A DNA stretch of 64,000 nt from Accumulibacter sp. (GCF_036625195.1 NZ_JAZKUG010000001.1:3100001-3164000), one strand, 5' to 3'. Positions 36,331-48,926 are shown, counted from the stretch's first letter. Numbers and translations: made by a program. The notes: generated from the letters alone by a model not told the origin.

Positions 36331-37650
36331 ATGGAAACTAACGCTGCTAACCCTGTTGCACCCGCTGCAAGTGCGCTTGAGCGCCGCCTCGAACTGTCGG
36401 TGGCGATAGCCGAACTCGAGCAGGATGTCGACCAGCGCCTGCGGCGCCTGGGCAAGAACATGAAACTGCCGGGTTTCCGCCCGGGCAAGGTGCCGGCAAG
36501 CATCGTCAGGCAACAGTACGGCGACCAGGCCCGCATGGACGCTCTGCAGGAGGCGTTGGGGCGTCTGTTCGGAGAGGCGGTCAGGGTGCAGAACTTGCGC
36601 GTGGCCGGCGCACCGAAGATCGAGGCGAGCGAGAACGGCAGCACGACGCATATGGACTTCTCGGCGACCTTCGAGGTTTACCCGGACATCACGCTGAGCG
36701 ACCTGGCTGGCGTCGAAGTCGAACGGCCGGTGCTCGAGGTCGGTGCGGAGGAGATCGACAGCACACTCGAGATTCTGCGCAAGCAGCGCGTGCACTACGA
36801 GCCGGTGGATCGTGCGGCGGCTCTGGCCGACCGTGTCACCATCGACTTCCTTGGCAGGAAGGATGGCGAACCCTTTGCCGGTGGGCAGGGTCAGGACTAC
36901 CGCTTCGTTCTCGGGGAAGGAAAGATGCTGTCCGACTTCGAGAATGCGGTGATCGGCACGCGTGCCGGCGAAGCCAAGTCGTTCGACATGACCTTTCCGG
37001 CGGAGTACTTCTCGAAGGATCTGGCCGGCCAGTCGGTGACCTTCGACATCGTGCTGAAGGAGGTCTGCGAACCGGTGCTGCCGGAGCTCGACGGTGATTT
37101 CGCGCGTGCTCTGGGCGTCGAGGACGGGGATCTGACACAGATGCGGGCCGAGATCGAGGCCAACCTCAGGCGCGAGGTGAAGAAACGTCTGCAGGGCCGG
37201 ATCACCGCACAGGTGATGGACGTGCTGTTGCAGGCCAACCCGCTACAGGTGCCGGAGGCGTTGATCCAGAAGGAGGTCGAGCGACTGATGCAGGTGGCAC
37301 GCCAGGACATGGAGCAGCGCGGCATGAAGGTCAAGGATTTGCCGATGCGACCGGAGTGGTTCAGCGATCAGGCCAGGCGGCGCGTATCGATTGGCCTCAT
37401 CCTTTCGGAAATCGTCAAGCTCAACGATCTGCGGGCCCAGCCGGCGCAAGTGCGGGAACTGGTGGAGGATGCGGCGCAGAGCTACGACAATCCGCAGGAG
37501 GTCGTTCGCTGGTACTATGCCAAGGCCGAGCGTCTGAGCGACTTCGAAGGTGCGGCCATCGAGGCGAACGTGGTCGACTGGGTCCTGCAGCGGGTGAAGG
37601 TCAGCGACAAGCCAGTGGCCTTCGCCGAGCTGATGGGGCAACAAGCCTGA
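36331..37650 (+). CDS. tig: Trigger factor (ribosome-associated chaperone)
   Basis: This 439-residue protein has the three trigger-factor domains. The N-terminal ribosome-binding domain (about 1-120) has the signature GFRPGKVPASIV. A central FKBP-type prolyl isomerase domain (about 165-250) contains VTIDFLGRKDGEPFAGG. A helical C-terminal chaperone domain follows. It binds nascent chains at the exit tunnel. An aagga Shine-Dalgarno lies before ATG 36331. It starts the conserved series tig-clpP-clpX-lon. Confidence 0.96.
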   Translation: METNAANPVAPAASALERRLELSVAIAELEQDVDQRLRRLGKNMKLPGFRPGKVPASIVRQQYGDQARMDALQEALGRLFGEAVRVQNLRVAGAPKIEASENGSTTHMDFSATFEVYPDITLSDLAGVEVERPVLEVGAEEIDSTLEILRKQRVHYEPVDRAAALADRVTIDFLGRKDGEPFAGGQGQDYRFVLGEGKMLSDFENAVIGTRAGEAKSFDMTFPAEYFSKDLAGQSVTFDIVLKEVCEPVLPELDGDFARALGVEDGDLTQMRAEIEANLRREVKKRLQGRITAQVMDVLLQANPLQVPEALIQKEVERLMQVARQDMEQRGMKVKDLPMRPEWFSDQARRRVSIGLILSEIVKLNDLRAQPAQVRELVEDAAQSYDNPQEVVRWYYAKAERLSDFEGAAIEANVVDWVLQRVKVSDKPVAFAELMGQQA

Positions 37651-37807
37651 GGCGGGAGTCGAGGCGGCTGGTGGCAAGACGGCCGTAGCGGCGGCGTGCC
37701 CCACGGGCCGTATCCTCTACGCCGACCCTTGGTGCTCCTCGATCCCGGGTGGCTGCCGGGGCGTCGTGAGTCGCGGCAGCGGTTTGCAGCGTAACAAGGG
37801 AAACGAA

Positions 37808-38440
37808 ATGGGAATTGACCACGCGGGCAGTTGGGTTCCGCAGGCACTTGGTCTGGTGCCGATGGTGATCGAGCAGAGCGGTCGTGGCGAGCGGGCCTAC
37901 GACATTTACTCGCGCCTCCTGAAGGAGCGCGTGGTCTTTCTCGTTGGCCCCGTCAATGACGTGACGGCGAATCTGGTGGTCGCCCAACTCCTGTTTCTCG
38001 AAGCCGAGAACCCGGACAAGGACGTTCACTTCTACATCAACTCGCCGGGCGGTGCGGTGTCGGCCGGGCTGTCGATCTACGATACGATGCAGTTCATCAA
38101 GCCCGATGTGTCGACCCTGTGCATGGGGCAGGCGTGCTCGATGGGCGCCTTCCTGCTGGCTGCGGGTGCTGCCGGCAAGCGTTTTGCCCTGCCGAACTCA
38201 CGGGTGATGATTCACCAGCCGATGGGCGGCTTTCAGGGGCAGGCTTCGGATATCGCGATTCATGCCAAGGAGATCCTGTCGCTGCGCGCCAAGCTCAATG
38301 AACTCATGGCGCGGCACACCGGTCAGGCAATCGACCGGATCGAGCGCGATACTGATCGCGACAATTTCCTTTCAGCGCAGGAAGCGGCAGAATACGGCTT
38401 GATCGACAAGGTACTGGCCAATCGGCAGGCGGCGCTCTGA
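37808..38440 (+). CDS. clpP: ATP-dependent Clp protease proteolytic subunit
   Basis: This 210-residue serine peptidase has catalytic Ser111 (GQACSMGAFLLAAG) and His136 (RVMIHQPMGGFQGQ). The N-terminus (LVPMVIEQSGRGERAYDIYS) is the region processed before assembly of the tetradecamer. Start ATG 37808 follows aaggga. It works with ClpX, encoded 48 bp downstream, in degrading tagged and regulatory proteins. Confidence 0.97.
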   Translation: MGIDHAGSWVPQALGLVPMVIEQSGRGERAYDIYSRLLKERVVFLVGPVNDVTANLVVAQLLFLEAENPDKDVHFYINSPGGAVSAGLSIYDTMQFIKPDVSTLCMGQACSMGAFLLAAGAAGKRFALPNSRVMIHQPMGGFQGQASDIAIHAKEILSLRAKLNELMARHTGQAIDRIERDTDRDNFLSAQEAAEYGLIDKVLANRQAAL

Positions 38441-38488
38441 GGGTGCCTCCGGGCGGCTACGATCGGGCTCGATTGTGAGGTGGACGAC

Positions 38489-39763
38489 ATGTCGGAAAAG
38501 AAAAGTGGTACCGAGAAACTCCTCTACTGCTCGTTCTGCGGCAAGAGTCAGCACGAGGTCAAGAAACTGATCGCCGGGCCATCGGTCTTCATCTGCGACG
38601 AGTGCATCGAGCTGTGCAACGATATCGTTCGCGACGAGATCGCCGCGGACCAGGGTGGTGGCAAGGGCGGCAAGGTGGAACTGCCGACACCGCGGGAGAT
38701 CTCGGCGCTTCTCGACCAGTACGTGATCGGGCAGGACCAGGCGAAGCGAATCCTGTCGGTGGCCGTTTACAATCACTACAAGCGGCTGCGGCACTTCAGC
38801 AAGACCAGCGACGAAATCGAGCTTGCCAAGAGCAACATCCTGCTGATCGGCCCGACCGGTTCGGGCAAGACCCTGTTGGCGCAGACGCTCGCCCGCATGC
38901 TCGACGTGCCTTTCGTCATGGCTGATGCGACGACGCTGACCGAAGCCGGTTACGTCGGTGAGGATGTCGAGAACATCATTCAGAAGCTGCTGCAGAAGGC
39001 GGATTACGATACCGAGAAGGCGCAGCGGGGAATCGTTTACATCGACGAGATCGACAAGATCTCGCGCAAATCGGACAATCCGTCGATCACGCGCGACGTG
39101 TCGGGCGAAGGCGTGCAGCAGGCGTTGCTGAAATTGATCGAAGGGACGATCGCCTCGGTACCGCCGCAGGGCGGACGCAAGCATCCCAACCAGGACTTCG
39201 TACAGGTCGACACGACCAACATCCTGTTTGTCTGCGGTGGAGCTTTCGATGGCCTCGACAAGGTGATTCGCAATCGTTCCGAGCGGGGCGGCATCGGCTT
39301 CGGGGCCGAGGTCCGCAGCAAGGACAACAAGCGTGCGATCGGCGAGGTCCTGCGCACGGTGGAGCCCGAGGACCTGATCAAGTTCGGTCTGATACCCGAA
39401 CTCATCGGACGGCTGCCGGTGATTGCCACTCTCGAGGAACTGTCGGCTGCCGCGCTGGTGGAAATCCTCGTCGAACCGAAGAACGCTCTGGTGAAGCAGT
39501 ACCAGAAGTTGTTCGCCATGGAGGGGGTGGCGCTCGAGATCCGGCCGGCAGCGATGATGGCGATTGCTCGCAAGGCGCTCGAACGGAAGACCGGAGCGCG
39601 GGGTTTGCGCTCGATCCTCGAGGGGATCCTGCTCGACACGATGTACGAACTTCCCGGCATGGAGAATGTCACGGAAGTGGTGATCGACGAGGGGGTGGTC
39701 GTCGGTGATGCCAAGCCACTGCTGATCTACGCGGATCAGCCAAAGGTGTCCGGCGGCAACTGA
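38489..39763 (+). CDS. clpX: ATP-dependent Clp protease ATP-binding subunit ClpX
   Basis: This 424-residue AAA+ unfoldase has an N-terminal zinc-binding domain with four cysteines (CSFCGK, then CDECIELC) that recruits substrates and adaptors. Walker A is GPTGSGKTLLAQTLA near residue 118, Walker B is IVYIDEIDKISR near 180, and the ClpP-contacting loop (IGF) lies in GGIGFGAEV near 270. ATG 38489 is preferred over the GTG at 38480 because gtgagg lies at the right distance. It unfolds substrates for ClpP. Confidence 0.97.
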   Translation: MSEKKSGTEKLLYCSFCGKSQHEVKKLIAGPSVFICDECIELCNDIVRDEIAADQGGGKGGKVELPTPREISALLDQYVIGQDQAKRILSVAVYNHYKRLRHFSKTSDEIELAKSNILLIGPTGSGKTLLAQTLARMLDVPFVMADATTLTEAGYVGEDVENIIQKLLQKADYDTEKAQRGIVYIDEIDKISRKSDNPSITRDVSGEGVQQALLKLIEGTIASVPPQGGRKHPNQDFVQVDTTNILFVCGGAFDGLDKVIRNRSERGGIGFGAEVRSKDNKRAIGEVLRTVEPEDLIKFGLIPELIGRLPVIATLEELSAAALVEILVEPKNALVKQYQKLFAMEGVALEIRPAAMMAIARKALERKTGARGLRSILEGILLDTMYELPGMENVTEVVIDEGVVVGDAKPLLIYADQPKVSGGN

Positions 39764-39786
39764 CGTCCTGGCCGCTTCTGCTGCGG

Positions 39787-39822
39787 CTTGAAATCCGCGT
39801 TCTTGCCACCACCTCTGGCAAG
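39787..39822 (+). promoter_or_regulatory. Possible heat-shock promoter and hairpin before lon
   Basis: CTTGAA at 39787-39792 matches the sigma32 -35 box. Fourteen bases later comes CACCACCT, a 5-of-8 match to the sigma32 -10 (CCCCATWT). A 7-bp hairpin (cttgcca, loop ccacctc, tggcaag; 39802-39822) overlaps it. lon is heat-shock controlled in many proteobacteria, which makes the match plausible, but the -10 is weak. Confidence 0.35.
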
Positions 39823-39845
39823 ACCTAACCTATGGGACACAATCC

Positions 39846-42272
<2,427 letters not shown>

Positions 42273-42375
42273 ACACTCCTTGCGGCGGCGGTGCCGTTGG
42301 TGCGCACCGTCTGCCGCTCTGGCCAAGTGCTGCCGGATGCGTTAGACTCGCGCCTCCAGTGCTTGATCACGCCAA

Positions 42376-42451
42376 GGGTGCTTAGCTCAGTTGGTAGAGC
42401 GCTAGCCTTACAAGCTGGATGTCGGCGGTTCGAGCCCGTCAGCACCCACCA
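42376..42451 (+). tRNA. tRNA-Val (TAC)
   Basis: A 76-nt cloverleaf with the 3' CCA encoded. The acceptor stem pairs gggtgct with agcaccc, the anticodon loop is CTTACAA (anticodon TAC) and the T-loop is ggttcgagccc. It lies between lon and tRNA-Asp, with which it is probably co-transcribed. Confidence 0.96.
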
Positions 42452-42485
42452 GGAGCAGCAAGAGCGATTGTGCAGCGAGTATTTT

Positions 42486-42562
42486 GGAGTGGTAGTTCAG
42501 TTGGTCAGAATACCGGCCTGTCACGCCGGGGGTCGCGGGTTCGAGCCCCGTCCACTCCGCCA
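42486..42562 (+). tRNA. tRNA-Asp (GTC)
   Basis: A 77-nt cloverleaf with encoded CCA. The acceptor stem pairs ggagtgg with ccactcc, and the anticodon loop CTGTCAC gives GTC. It is 34 bp downstream of tRNA-Val and is followed at once by a terminator hairpin. Confidence 0.97.
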
Positions 42563-42568
42563 ACATTG

Positions 42569-42600
42569 AAAGGCGAACACTAGTTCGCCTTTTTTCTTTT
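42569..42600 (+). terminator. Rho-independent terminator after tRNA-Asp
   Basis: The stem aaaggcgaa / ttcgccttt with loop cactag is followed by a T-rich run (tttctttt). It sits 6 bp after tRNA-Asp and ends the tRNA transcript before ppiD. Confidence 0.88.
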
Positions 42601-42638
42601 GGCTTCAACACGTTCCAAAGAGTTAGCGACCTACCACC

Positions 42639-44549
42639 ATGTTCTTTGACACCGTTCGCAACAACAAGAGGGTCGTCCAGGTCTTTCTTGCCCTGATCGC
42701 CCTGCCTTTCGCCTTCTGGGGCGTCGACTCGTACGTTCGTGGCGGGGGAGCGGGGTCCGATCTGGCCAGTGTCGGCGACAGCAAAATCACCCAACAGCAG
42801 TTCGATCAGGCTTGGCGCGTGCAGCAGGACCGCATGCGACAGGCTCTTGGCGACAGCTTTCGTCCCGAGTCGATGAATACCCCGGCGGCACGCCTTGCCG
42901 TGCTGAACTCGTTGGTCGATCAGCGCCTGCTGCTTCTCGAAGCGGCCAAGGGCAAGCTGGGCGCGAGCGATGAAGCGCTGCGCGAAACGATCGGCAGCAT
43001 TCCGGCTTTGCAGGAGAACGGCCGCTTCTCCATGGCTCGCTACCAATCGGCGTTGGCCGCGCAGGGTCTGTCGCAGGCGCAGTTCGAGGCGCAGATCCGG
43101 CAGGATCTGACTCTGCAGGAACTGGTTTCAGCCATTGGCGATACGGGCGTCGCCGCCAGGAGCGAGACCGAGAGGATTCTGGCTATCCGGTCCGAGGAAA
43201 GGCAGGTTGCCGAATTCCGAATCGCTCCGGGGCAGTTTGCCGGACAGGTCCGGATCGACGAGGAGGCGCTGCGCAAGTTCTACGACGAGAACGGCAAGCG
43301 GTTCGAGATTGCCGAACAGGCCAGAGTGGAGTACGTCCTGCTGTCACTTGCTGCGCGGATCAGCCAGACTGCGGTCAAGGATGCCGATCTGCAGGAGTGG
43401 TACGAGAGCCACCGGGATCGCTACCAGCAGAGCGAAGAAAGGCGGGTGAGTCACATCCTGGTCCTGGCGCCGAGCGGTGAGTCCGAGCAGGGAAAGGCCA
43501 GGGCAAGGGCCGAAGAACTTCTCGAGGAAGTGCGGAAATCGCCAGCACGATTTGCAGATCTCGCCAGAAAGCATTCGCAGGATCCGGGCTCGGCGGCCAA
43601 GGGCGGCGATCTGGGGGTAGTCGCGCGCGGGACGATGGTCAAGCCGTTCGAGGAGGCTGTCTTCAACCTGCGAGAGAACGAGGTGTCGGGTGTCGTACAG
43701 TCGGAGTTCGGCTACCACATCATCATCGTAACGGGCATCAAGGCGCCCAGGCAGCGGACTTTCGCCGAAGTGCGCCCGGAAATCGAGGCCGAACTCAAGC
43801 AACAGGCAGCGCAGCGCAGATTTGCCGAAGATGCCGAAGCGTTCAGCAACATCGTCTACGAACAACCGGACAGTCTGCAACCGGCTGCCGAACGCTTCAA
43901 TCTGAAGCTGCAGACATCCGACTGGTTGCCCCGCAACCCGACTCCGGCGGCGGTGGCGAGTCTGGGGCACCTGGGTAATGCAAAGATTCTCGCAGCGATC
44001 TTCTCGGAGGACTCTGTTCGCAACAAGCGCAACACCGAAGCGATCGAGGTGGCTCCGAACACCCTGCTGGCGGCGCGCGTCGTCGAGCACCGGCCAGCGA
44101 GTGTGCGACCGTTCGCGGAGGTGAAGGCCGATATCCAGGCAGCGCTGATGCTGCAGGGTGAGGCCGCTTTGGCACGTTCCGCGGGCGAGGCGCGCTTGGC
44201 CGAGTTGCGGCAGGGCGCCGCAGACAGCGTCGCCTGGGCGCCGCCACGCAAACTCTCGCGGCAAGACGCACGACAACTGCCGCCAGCGGCAGCCAGAGCC
44301 ATCTTCAGTGCCGACGTGCACAAGCTGCCGGTCTTCGTCGGCGCTGCGGCGGGCGATGGGGGGTACGTGCTGTACAAGATCGTCAAGGTGACGCAACCGG
44401 AGCGCGTAGACGAGGCGCGGCGGCAGGCGCTGCAGCGCGAGTACGCGCAAATTCTGGGGCAGGAAGATTTCGCCGCCTATCTCGCCGGTCTGCGCCAGCG
44501 CTACAGGATCGACATCAACAGGGCGGCGCTGGAGCGCAAGGAGCGCTAG
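42639..44549 (+). CDS. ppiD: Peptidyl-prolyl cis-trans isomerase D (periplasmic chaperone)
   Basis: This 636-residue protein is anchored by one N-terminal helix (VVQVFLALIALPFAFWGVDS) and faces the periplasm. A SurA-N-like chaperone region (about 35-180) contains GDSKITQQQFDQAWR. A parvulin domain (about 265-365) has RRVSHILVLAP, the conserved HSQDPGSAAKGGDLGVVARG and FGYHIIIVTGI. A C-terminal chaperone-like region follows. PpiD helps outer-membrane and secreted proteins emerging from Sec. It sits downstream of lon as in many proteobacteria, here separated by two tRNAs. Confidence 0.93.
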   Translation: MFFDTVRNNKRVVQVFLALIALPFAFWGVDSYVRGGGAGSDLASVGDSKITQQQFDQAWRVQQDRMRQALGDSFRPESMNTPAARLAVLNSLVDQRLLLLEAAKGKLGASDEALRETIGSIPALQENGRFSMARYQSALAAQGLSQAQFEAQIRQDLTLQELVSAIGDTGVAARSETERILAIRSEERQVAEFRIAPGQFAGQVRIDEEALRKFYDENGKRFEIAEQARVEYVLLSLAARISQTAVKDADLQEWYESHRDRYQQSEERRVSHILVLAPSGESEQGKARARAEELLEEVRKSPARFADLARKHSQDPGSAAKGGDLGVVARGTMVKPFEEAVFNLRENEVSGVVQSEFGYHIIIVTGIKAPRQRTFAEVRPEIEAELKQQAAQRRFAEDAEAFSNIVYEQPDSLQPAAERFNLKLQTSDWLPRNPTPAAVASLGHLGNAKILAAIFSEDSVRNKRNTEAIEVAPNTLLAARVVEHRPASVRPFAEVKADIQAALMLQGEAALARSAGEARLAELRQGAADSVAWAPPRKLSRQDARQLPPAAARAIFSADVHKLPVFVGAAAGDGGYVLYKIVKVTQPERVDEARRQALQREYAQILGQEDFAAYLAGLRQRYRIDINRAALERKER

Positions 44550-44621
44550 GTGCGTGCAGGACGAAGGCCGTAGCGTGCTGGTCGCTTCCGAATCGCGCCG
44601 CGCCGCGATCACGACACAAGA

Positions 44622-44648
44622 AAAACCCCGCCGCGGCGGGGTTTCTCT
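44622..44648. terminator. Bidirectional terminator between ppiD and groEL
   Basis: A self-complementary hairpin, aaaccccgcc followed by gcggcggggttt, is flanked by A-run and T-rich sequence. It lies between the converging ends of ppiD (+) and groEL (-) and can serve both. Confidence 0.85.
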
Positions 44649-44677
44649 TGTCCGGCTATCGCTTGGTCGGGCAGGGG

Positions 44678-46330
44678 TTACATGTCCATGCCGCCCATGC
44701 CGCCCATGCCACCCATGCCGCCGCCCATGCCGCCACCCATCGGCGGCTTCTCTTCCGCCAGTTCAGCGACCATGCAATCGGTGGTGAGCATCAGGCCGGC
44801 AATCGAGGCTGCATTCTGCAGGGCCGTCCGAGTGACCTTGGTCGGGTCGAGAACACCCATTTCGACCAGATCGCCGTAGTCTCCGGTCGCTGCGTTGTAG
44901 CCGAAGTTGCCGCTTCCCTGGAGGACCGCATTGACCACTACCGAGGGCTCGTCACCAGCGTTGGCGACGATCTCGCGTAGCGGCTGTTCCATCGCGCGCA
45001 GGACGATCTTGATGCCAGCATCCTGATCGTGGTTGTCGCCCTTGAGCGTGCTCAGCCCGGCTCGAGCGCGCAGGAGCGCGACCCCACCGCCGGCGACGAT
45101 GCCTTCCTCGACCGCTGCGCGGGTCGCATGCAATGCATCCTCGACGCGTGCCTTCTTCTCCTTCATCTCGACTTCGGTTGCCGCTCCGACCTTGATCAGT
45201 GCGACACCGCCAGCCAGCTTCGCAACGCGTTCCTGCAGCTTTTCCTTGTCGTAATCGCTGGTCGCCGTCTCGATCTGGGCGCGGATCTGCTTGACGCGTG
45301 CCTCGATGTTGGCGCTGACGCCAGCGCCGTCGATGATTGTCGTGTTCTCCTTGCCGATCTCGATGCGCTTCGCCTGACCGAGATCTGCCAGGGTTGCCTT
45401 CTCGAGCGTCAGGCCGACCTCTTCGGCGATCACTTGGCCGCCGGTGAGGATCGCGATGTCCTCGAGCATGGCCTTGCGGCGGTCGCCGAAGCCCGGAGCC
45501 TTGACGGCGCAGGTCTTCAGGATTCCGCGAATATTGTTCACCACCAAGGTCGCAAGGGCCTCGCCATCGACGTCTTCAGCGACGATCAACAGCGGCCGGC
45601 TCGACTTCGCGACCTGTTCGAGAACCGGCAGCAGGTCACGGATGTTCGAGATCTTCTTGTCGAAAATCAGGATGAACGGGTTCTCGAGGATCGCATTCTG
45701 CTTCTCGTTGTTGTTGATGAAGTACGGGCTCAGGTAGCCACGATCGAACTGCATCCCCTCGACGACGTCGAGTTCGTTGTTCAGCGACTTGCCATCCTCG
45801 ACGGTGATGACGCCTTCCTTGCCGACCTTGTCCATCGCCTTGGCGATGATGTCGCCAATGTCGGCGTCGGCGTTGGCGGAAATGGCGCCCACCTGAGCAA
45901 TCTCCTTGCTGGTCGAACAGGGCTTCGAGAGGGCCTTCAGTTCCTCGACGGTCGCGACGACGGCCTTGTCGATACCGCGCTTGAGGTCCATCGGGTTCAT
46001 CCCGGCGGCGACGTACTTCATGCCTTCGCGGACAATCGACTGTGCCAGAACGGTCGCGGTCGTGGTGCCGTCACCAGCGATGTCGGAGGTCTTGGAAGCG
46101 ACTTCCTTCAGCATCTGGGCGCCCATGTTGGCGAACTTGTCTTTCAGTTCGATTTCCTTGGCGACCGAAACACCGTCCTTGGTGACCGTCGGGGAACCAT
46201 ATGAACGCTCGAGAACGACGTTGCGTCCTTTGGGGCCGAGGGTGATCTTCACCGCGTCGGCGAGGATGTTCACGCCCTCGACCATGCGTGCACGTGCGGT
46301 GTCGCCAAACTTGACGTCTTTAGCTGCCAT
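44678..46330 (-). CDS. groL: 60 kDa chaperonin GroEL
   Basis: This 550-residue protein is the ATP-driven folding chamber subunit. The N-terminus MAAKDVKFGDTARARMVEGV, the ATP-site motif DGTTTATVLAQSI (about 86-98) and the C-terminal Gly-Gly-Met repeat tail (GGGMGGGMGGMGGMGGMDM) are all present. It lies 98 bp downstream of groES in one heat-shock operon controlled by the CIRCE operator upstream of groES. Confidence 0.98.
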   Translation of the reverse strand: MAAKDVKFGDTARARMVEGVNILADAVKITLGPKGRNVVLERSYGSPTVTKDGVSVAKEIELKDKFANMGAQMLKEVASKTSDIAGDGTTTATVLAQSIVREGMKYVAAGMNPMDLKRGIDKAVVATVEELKALSKPCSTSKEIAQVGAISANADADIGDIIAKAMDKVGKEGVITVEDGKSLNNELDVVEGMQFDRGYLSPYFINNNEKQNAILENPFILIFDKKISNIRDLLPVLEQVAKSSRPLLIVAEDVDGEALATLVVNNIRGILKTCAVKAPGFGDRRKAMLEDIAILTGGQVIAEEVGLTLEKATLADLGQAKRIEIGKENTTIIDGAGVSANIEARVKQIRAQIETATSDYDKEKLQERVAKLAGGVALIKVGAATEVEMKEKKARVEDALHATRAAVEEGIVAGGGVALLRARAGLSTLKGDNHDQDAGIKIVLRAMEQPLREIVANAGDEPSVVVNAVLQGSGNFGYNAATGDYGDLVEMGVLDPTKVTRTALQNAASIAGLMLTTDCMVAELAEEKPPMGGGMGGGMGGMGGMGGMDM

Positions 46331-46428
46331 AGAGTTAACTCCTGTGTATCTTCAATGATTTATGTCTGAAACGGGCGGACTGCGGGACGACCGGACGAGC
46401 GCGGGAGGCGCCTTCCGGGCTTGATCCG

Positions 46429-46719
46429 TCAGCCCTCGATGACGCCCATGATGTCTTCCTCGCGCATGACGAGCAGTTCCTCTCCCTCGACCTTGACGGT
46501 CTGGCCGGCGTACTTGCCAAAGAGGACGCGGTCGCCAACCTTGACGGCGAGGGCACGGACGCTGCCATCATCGAGGATCTTGCCGTTGCCGACGGCGCGA
46601 ACCTCGCCTTGGTCTGGCTTCTCTGCTGCGGTATCCGGGATGACGATGCCGGATGCGGTACGGCGCTCCTCTTCGAGACGTTTGACGATCACGCGATCAT
46701 GCAGCGGACGAATCTTCAT
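46429..46719 (-). CDS. groS: 10 kDa co-chaperonin GroES
   Basis: This 96-residue cap of the GroEL ring begins MKIRPLHDRVIVKRLEEERR. The mobile-loop region is TASGIVIPDTAAEKPDQGEV, and KVGDRVLFGKYAGQTVKVEGEEL is also typical. It is the first gene of the groESL operon, about 90 bp downstream of the CIRCE operator. Confidence 0.98.
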   Translation of the reverse strand: MKIRPLHDRVIVKRLEEERRTASGIVIPDTAAEKPDQGEVRAVGNGKILDDGSVRALAVKVGDRVLFGKYAGQTVKVEGEELLVMREEDIMGVIEG

Positions 46720-46806
46720 GCAGTTTCTCCTAGGTTGGATGACAAGTCAGAACATCGGCTAGCTTGTTGGAACCCCTCGCAGCTGAAGCTCGGGGGCACG
46801 AGCGTG

Positions 46807-46833
46807 TTGGCACTCGTCGCTAACGAGTGCTAA
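46807..46833 (-). promoter_or_regulatory. CIRCE operator (HrcA binding site) of groESL
   Basis: The inverted repeat ttggcactc, 9-bp spacer gtcgctaac, gagtgctaa matches the CIRCE consensus TTAGCACTC-N9-GAGTGCTAA at all but one base. It directly follows the -10 box of the groESL promoter, where bound HrcA repressor would block initiation. Confidence 0.95.
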
Positions 46834-46861
46834 TAATAGGGTTCCTTCATTCGGATTTCAA
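46833..46861 (-). promoter_or_regulatory. Sigma70-type promoter of groESL
   Basis: On the minus strand, TTGAAA (46861-46856), a 17-bp spacer and TATTAT (46838-46833) form a near-consensus vegetative promoter. The -10 box touches the CIRCE operator. No sigma32 signature is needed to explain heat induction. Confidence 0.85.
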
Positions 46862-46972
46862 GAGCCGACGGTGCAGCAGCCCGCTGCCACGCCAGCCAGC
46901 CCGTGACGAGAGGGCCCGGGCCAGCCGGCCGGCCGGGGGATGGAAGAATGCGACGATTCTCCGCGGAGTGGG

Positions 46973-47001
46973 TTGACGCGGCTGGCCTCCGTTGCTAGAA
47001 T
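46973..47001 (+). promoter_or_regulatory. Strong sigma70 promoter for tRNA-fMet and rRNA operon
   Basis: TTGACG (46973-46978), a 17-bp spacer and TAGAAT (46996-47001) precede tRNA-fMet by 95 bp. No comparably good promoter is seen between the tRNA and 16S, so this is the best candidate for the whole rrn operon. Confidence 0.8.
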
Positions 47002-47096
47002 GCTCCTTCTTCGCAGCCGGCACGTGTTCAAACCATCGGGATTCGCCCCGTTCGGACGTGCTGATTGGGGAGGTGGCCGGGTAATTTCCGGCGTGT

Positions 47097-47173
47097 CGCG
47101 GGGTGGAGCAGTCTGGCAGCTCGTCGGGCTCATAACCCGAAGGTCACAGGTTCAAATCCTGTCCCCGCAACCA
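47097..47173 (+). tRNA. Initiator tRNA-fMet (CAT)
   Basis: This 77-nt tRNA starts CGCGGGG, so its first base cannot pair with the A at position 72, the hallmark of the initiator. The anticodon stem carries the three G-C pairs (GGG...CCC) needed for P-site entry, and the anticodon loop contains CAT. CCA is encoded. It lies 197 bp upstream of 16S rRNA, just before a boxA-like sequence. Confidence 0.96.
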
Positions 47174-47185
47174 GCTCTTTAAAAA
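47174..47185 (+). promoter_or_regulatory. boxA antitermination signal in the rrn leader
   Basis: GCTCTTTAAAAA, directly after the CCA of tRNA-fMet, matches the rrn boxA core (TGCTCTTTAACA). It implies that the transcript passing through tRNA-fMet is the antiterminated rRNA precursor. Confidence 0.75.
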
Positions 47186-47188
47186 CGA

Positions 47189-47210
47189 GACAACCGATAG
47201 GTGTGGGTTC
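47189..47210 (+). repeat. 5' strand of the 16S rRNA processing stem
   Basis: This 22-nt stretch is complementary to 48927-48949 downstream of 16S, with a single bulged A. The paired strands enclose 16S rRNA and form the RNase III processing stalk. Confidence 0.88.
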
Positions 47211-47370
47211 TTGATCTGGTGGTGGCATGCGTGGTGGTATGCGTGTGCTGCTGAGAGATGGAAGGACTCGCACGAGCAGTATGCTGCTGATTCTGGGGCA
47301 TGTAGCCTGGTGTTTATGTGGGTTATGTGGTCTGGGGTTGGTGGCGCGTCGAGCGAGAGTTTTGGGATTT

Positions 47371-48909
<1,539 letters not shown>

Positions 48910-48926
48910 GAGAAGAGCTGGGTTGA

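Larger units (their letters stand above)
46720..47096. other. Divergent control region between groES and tRNA-fMet
   Basis: This 377-bp stretch has no gene. It holds, from left to right, the groES leader, the CIRCE operator, the groESL promoter (minus strand), a GC-rich segment with nested inverted repeats (about 46910-46940) and the plus-strand stable-RNA promoter. Confidence 0.8.

Noticed and set aside
47097..47173. Elongator tRNA-Met instead of the initiator
   Set aside because: The unpaired first base C and the three G-C pairs in the anticodon stem are initiator features.
47211..47370. A second rRNA promoter between tRNA-fMet and 16S
   Set aside because: ttgatc at 47211 has no good -10 partner, and the 16S processing stem starts upstream of it at 47189, so a transcript from there would lack the stem.
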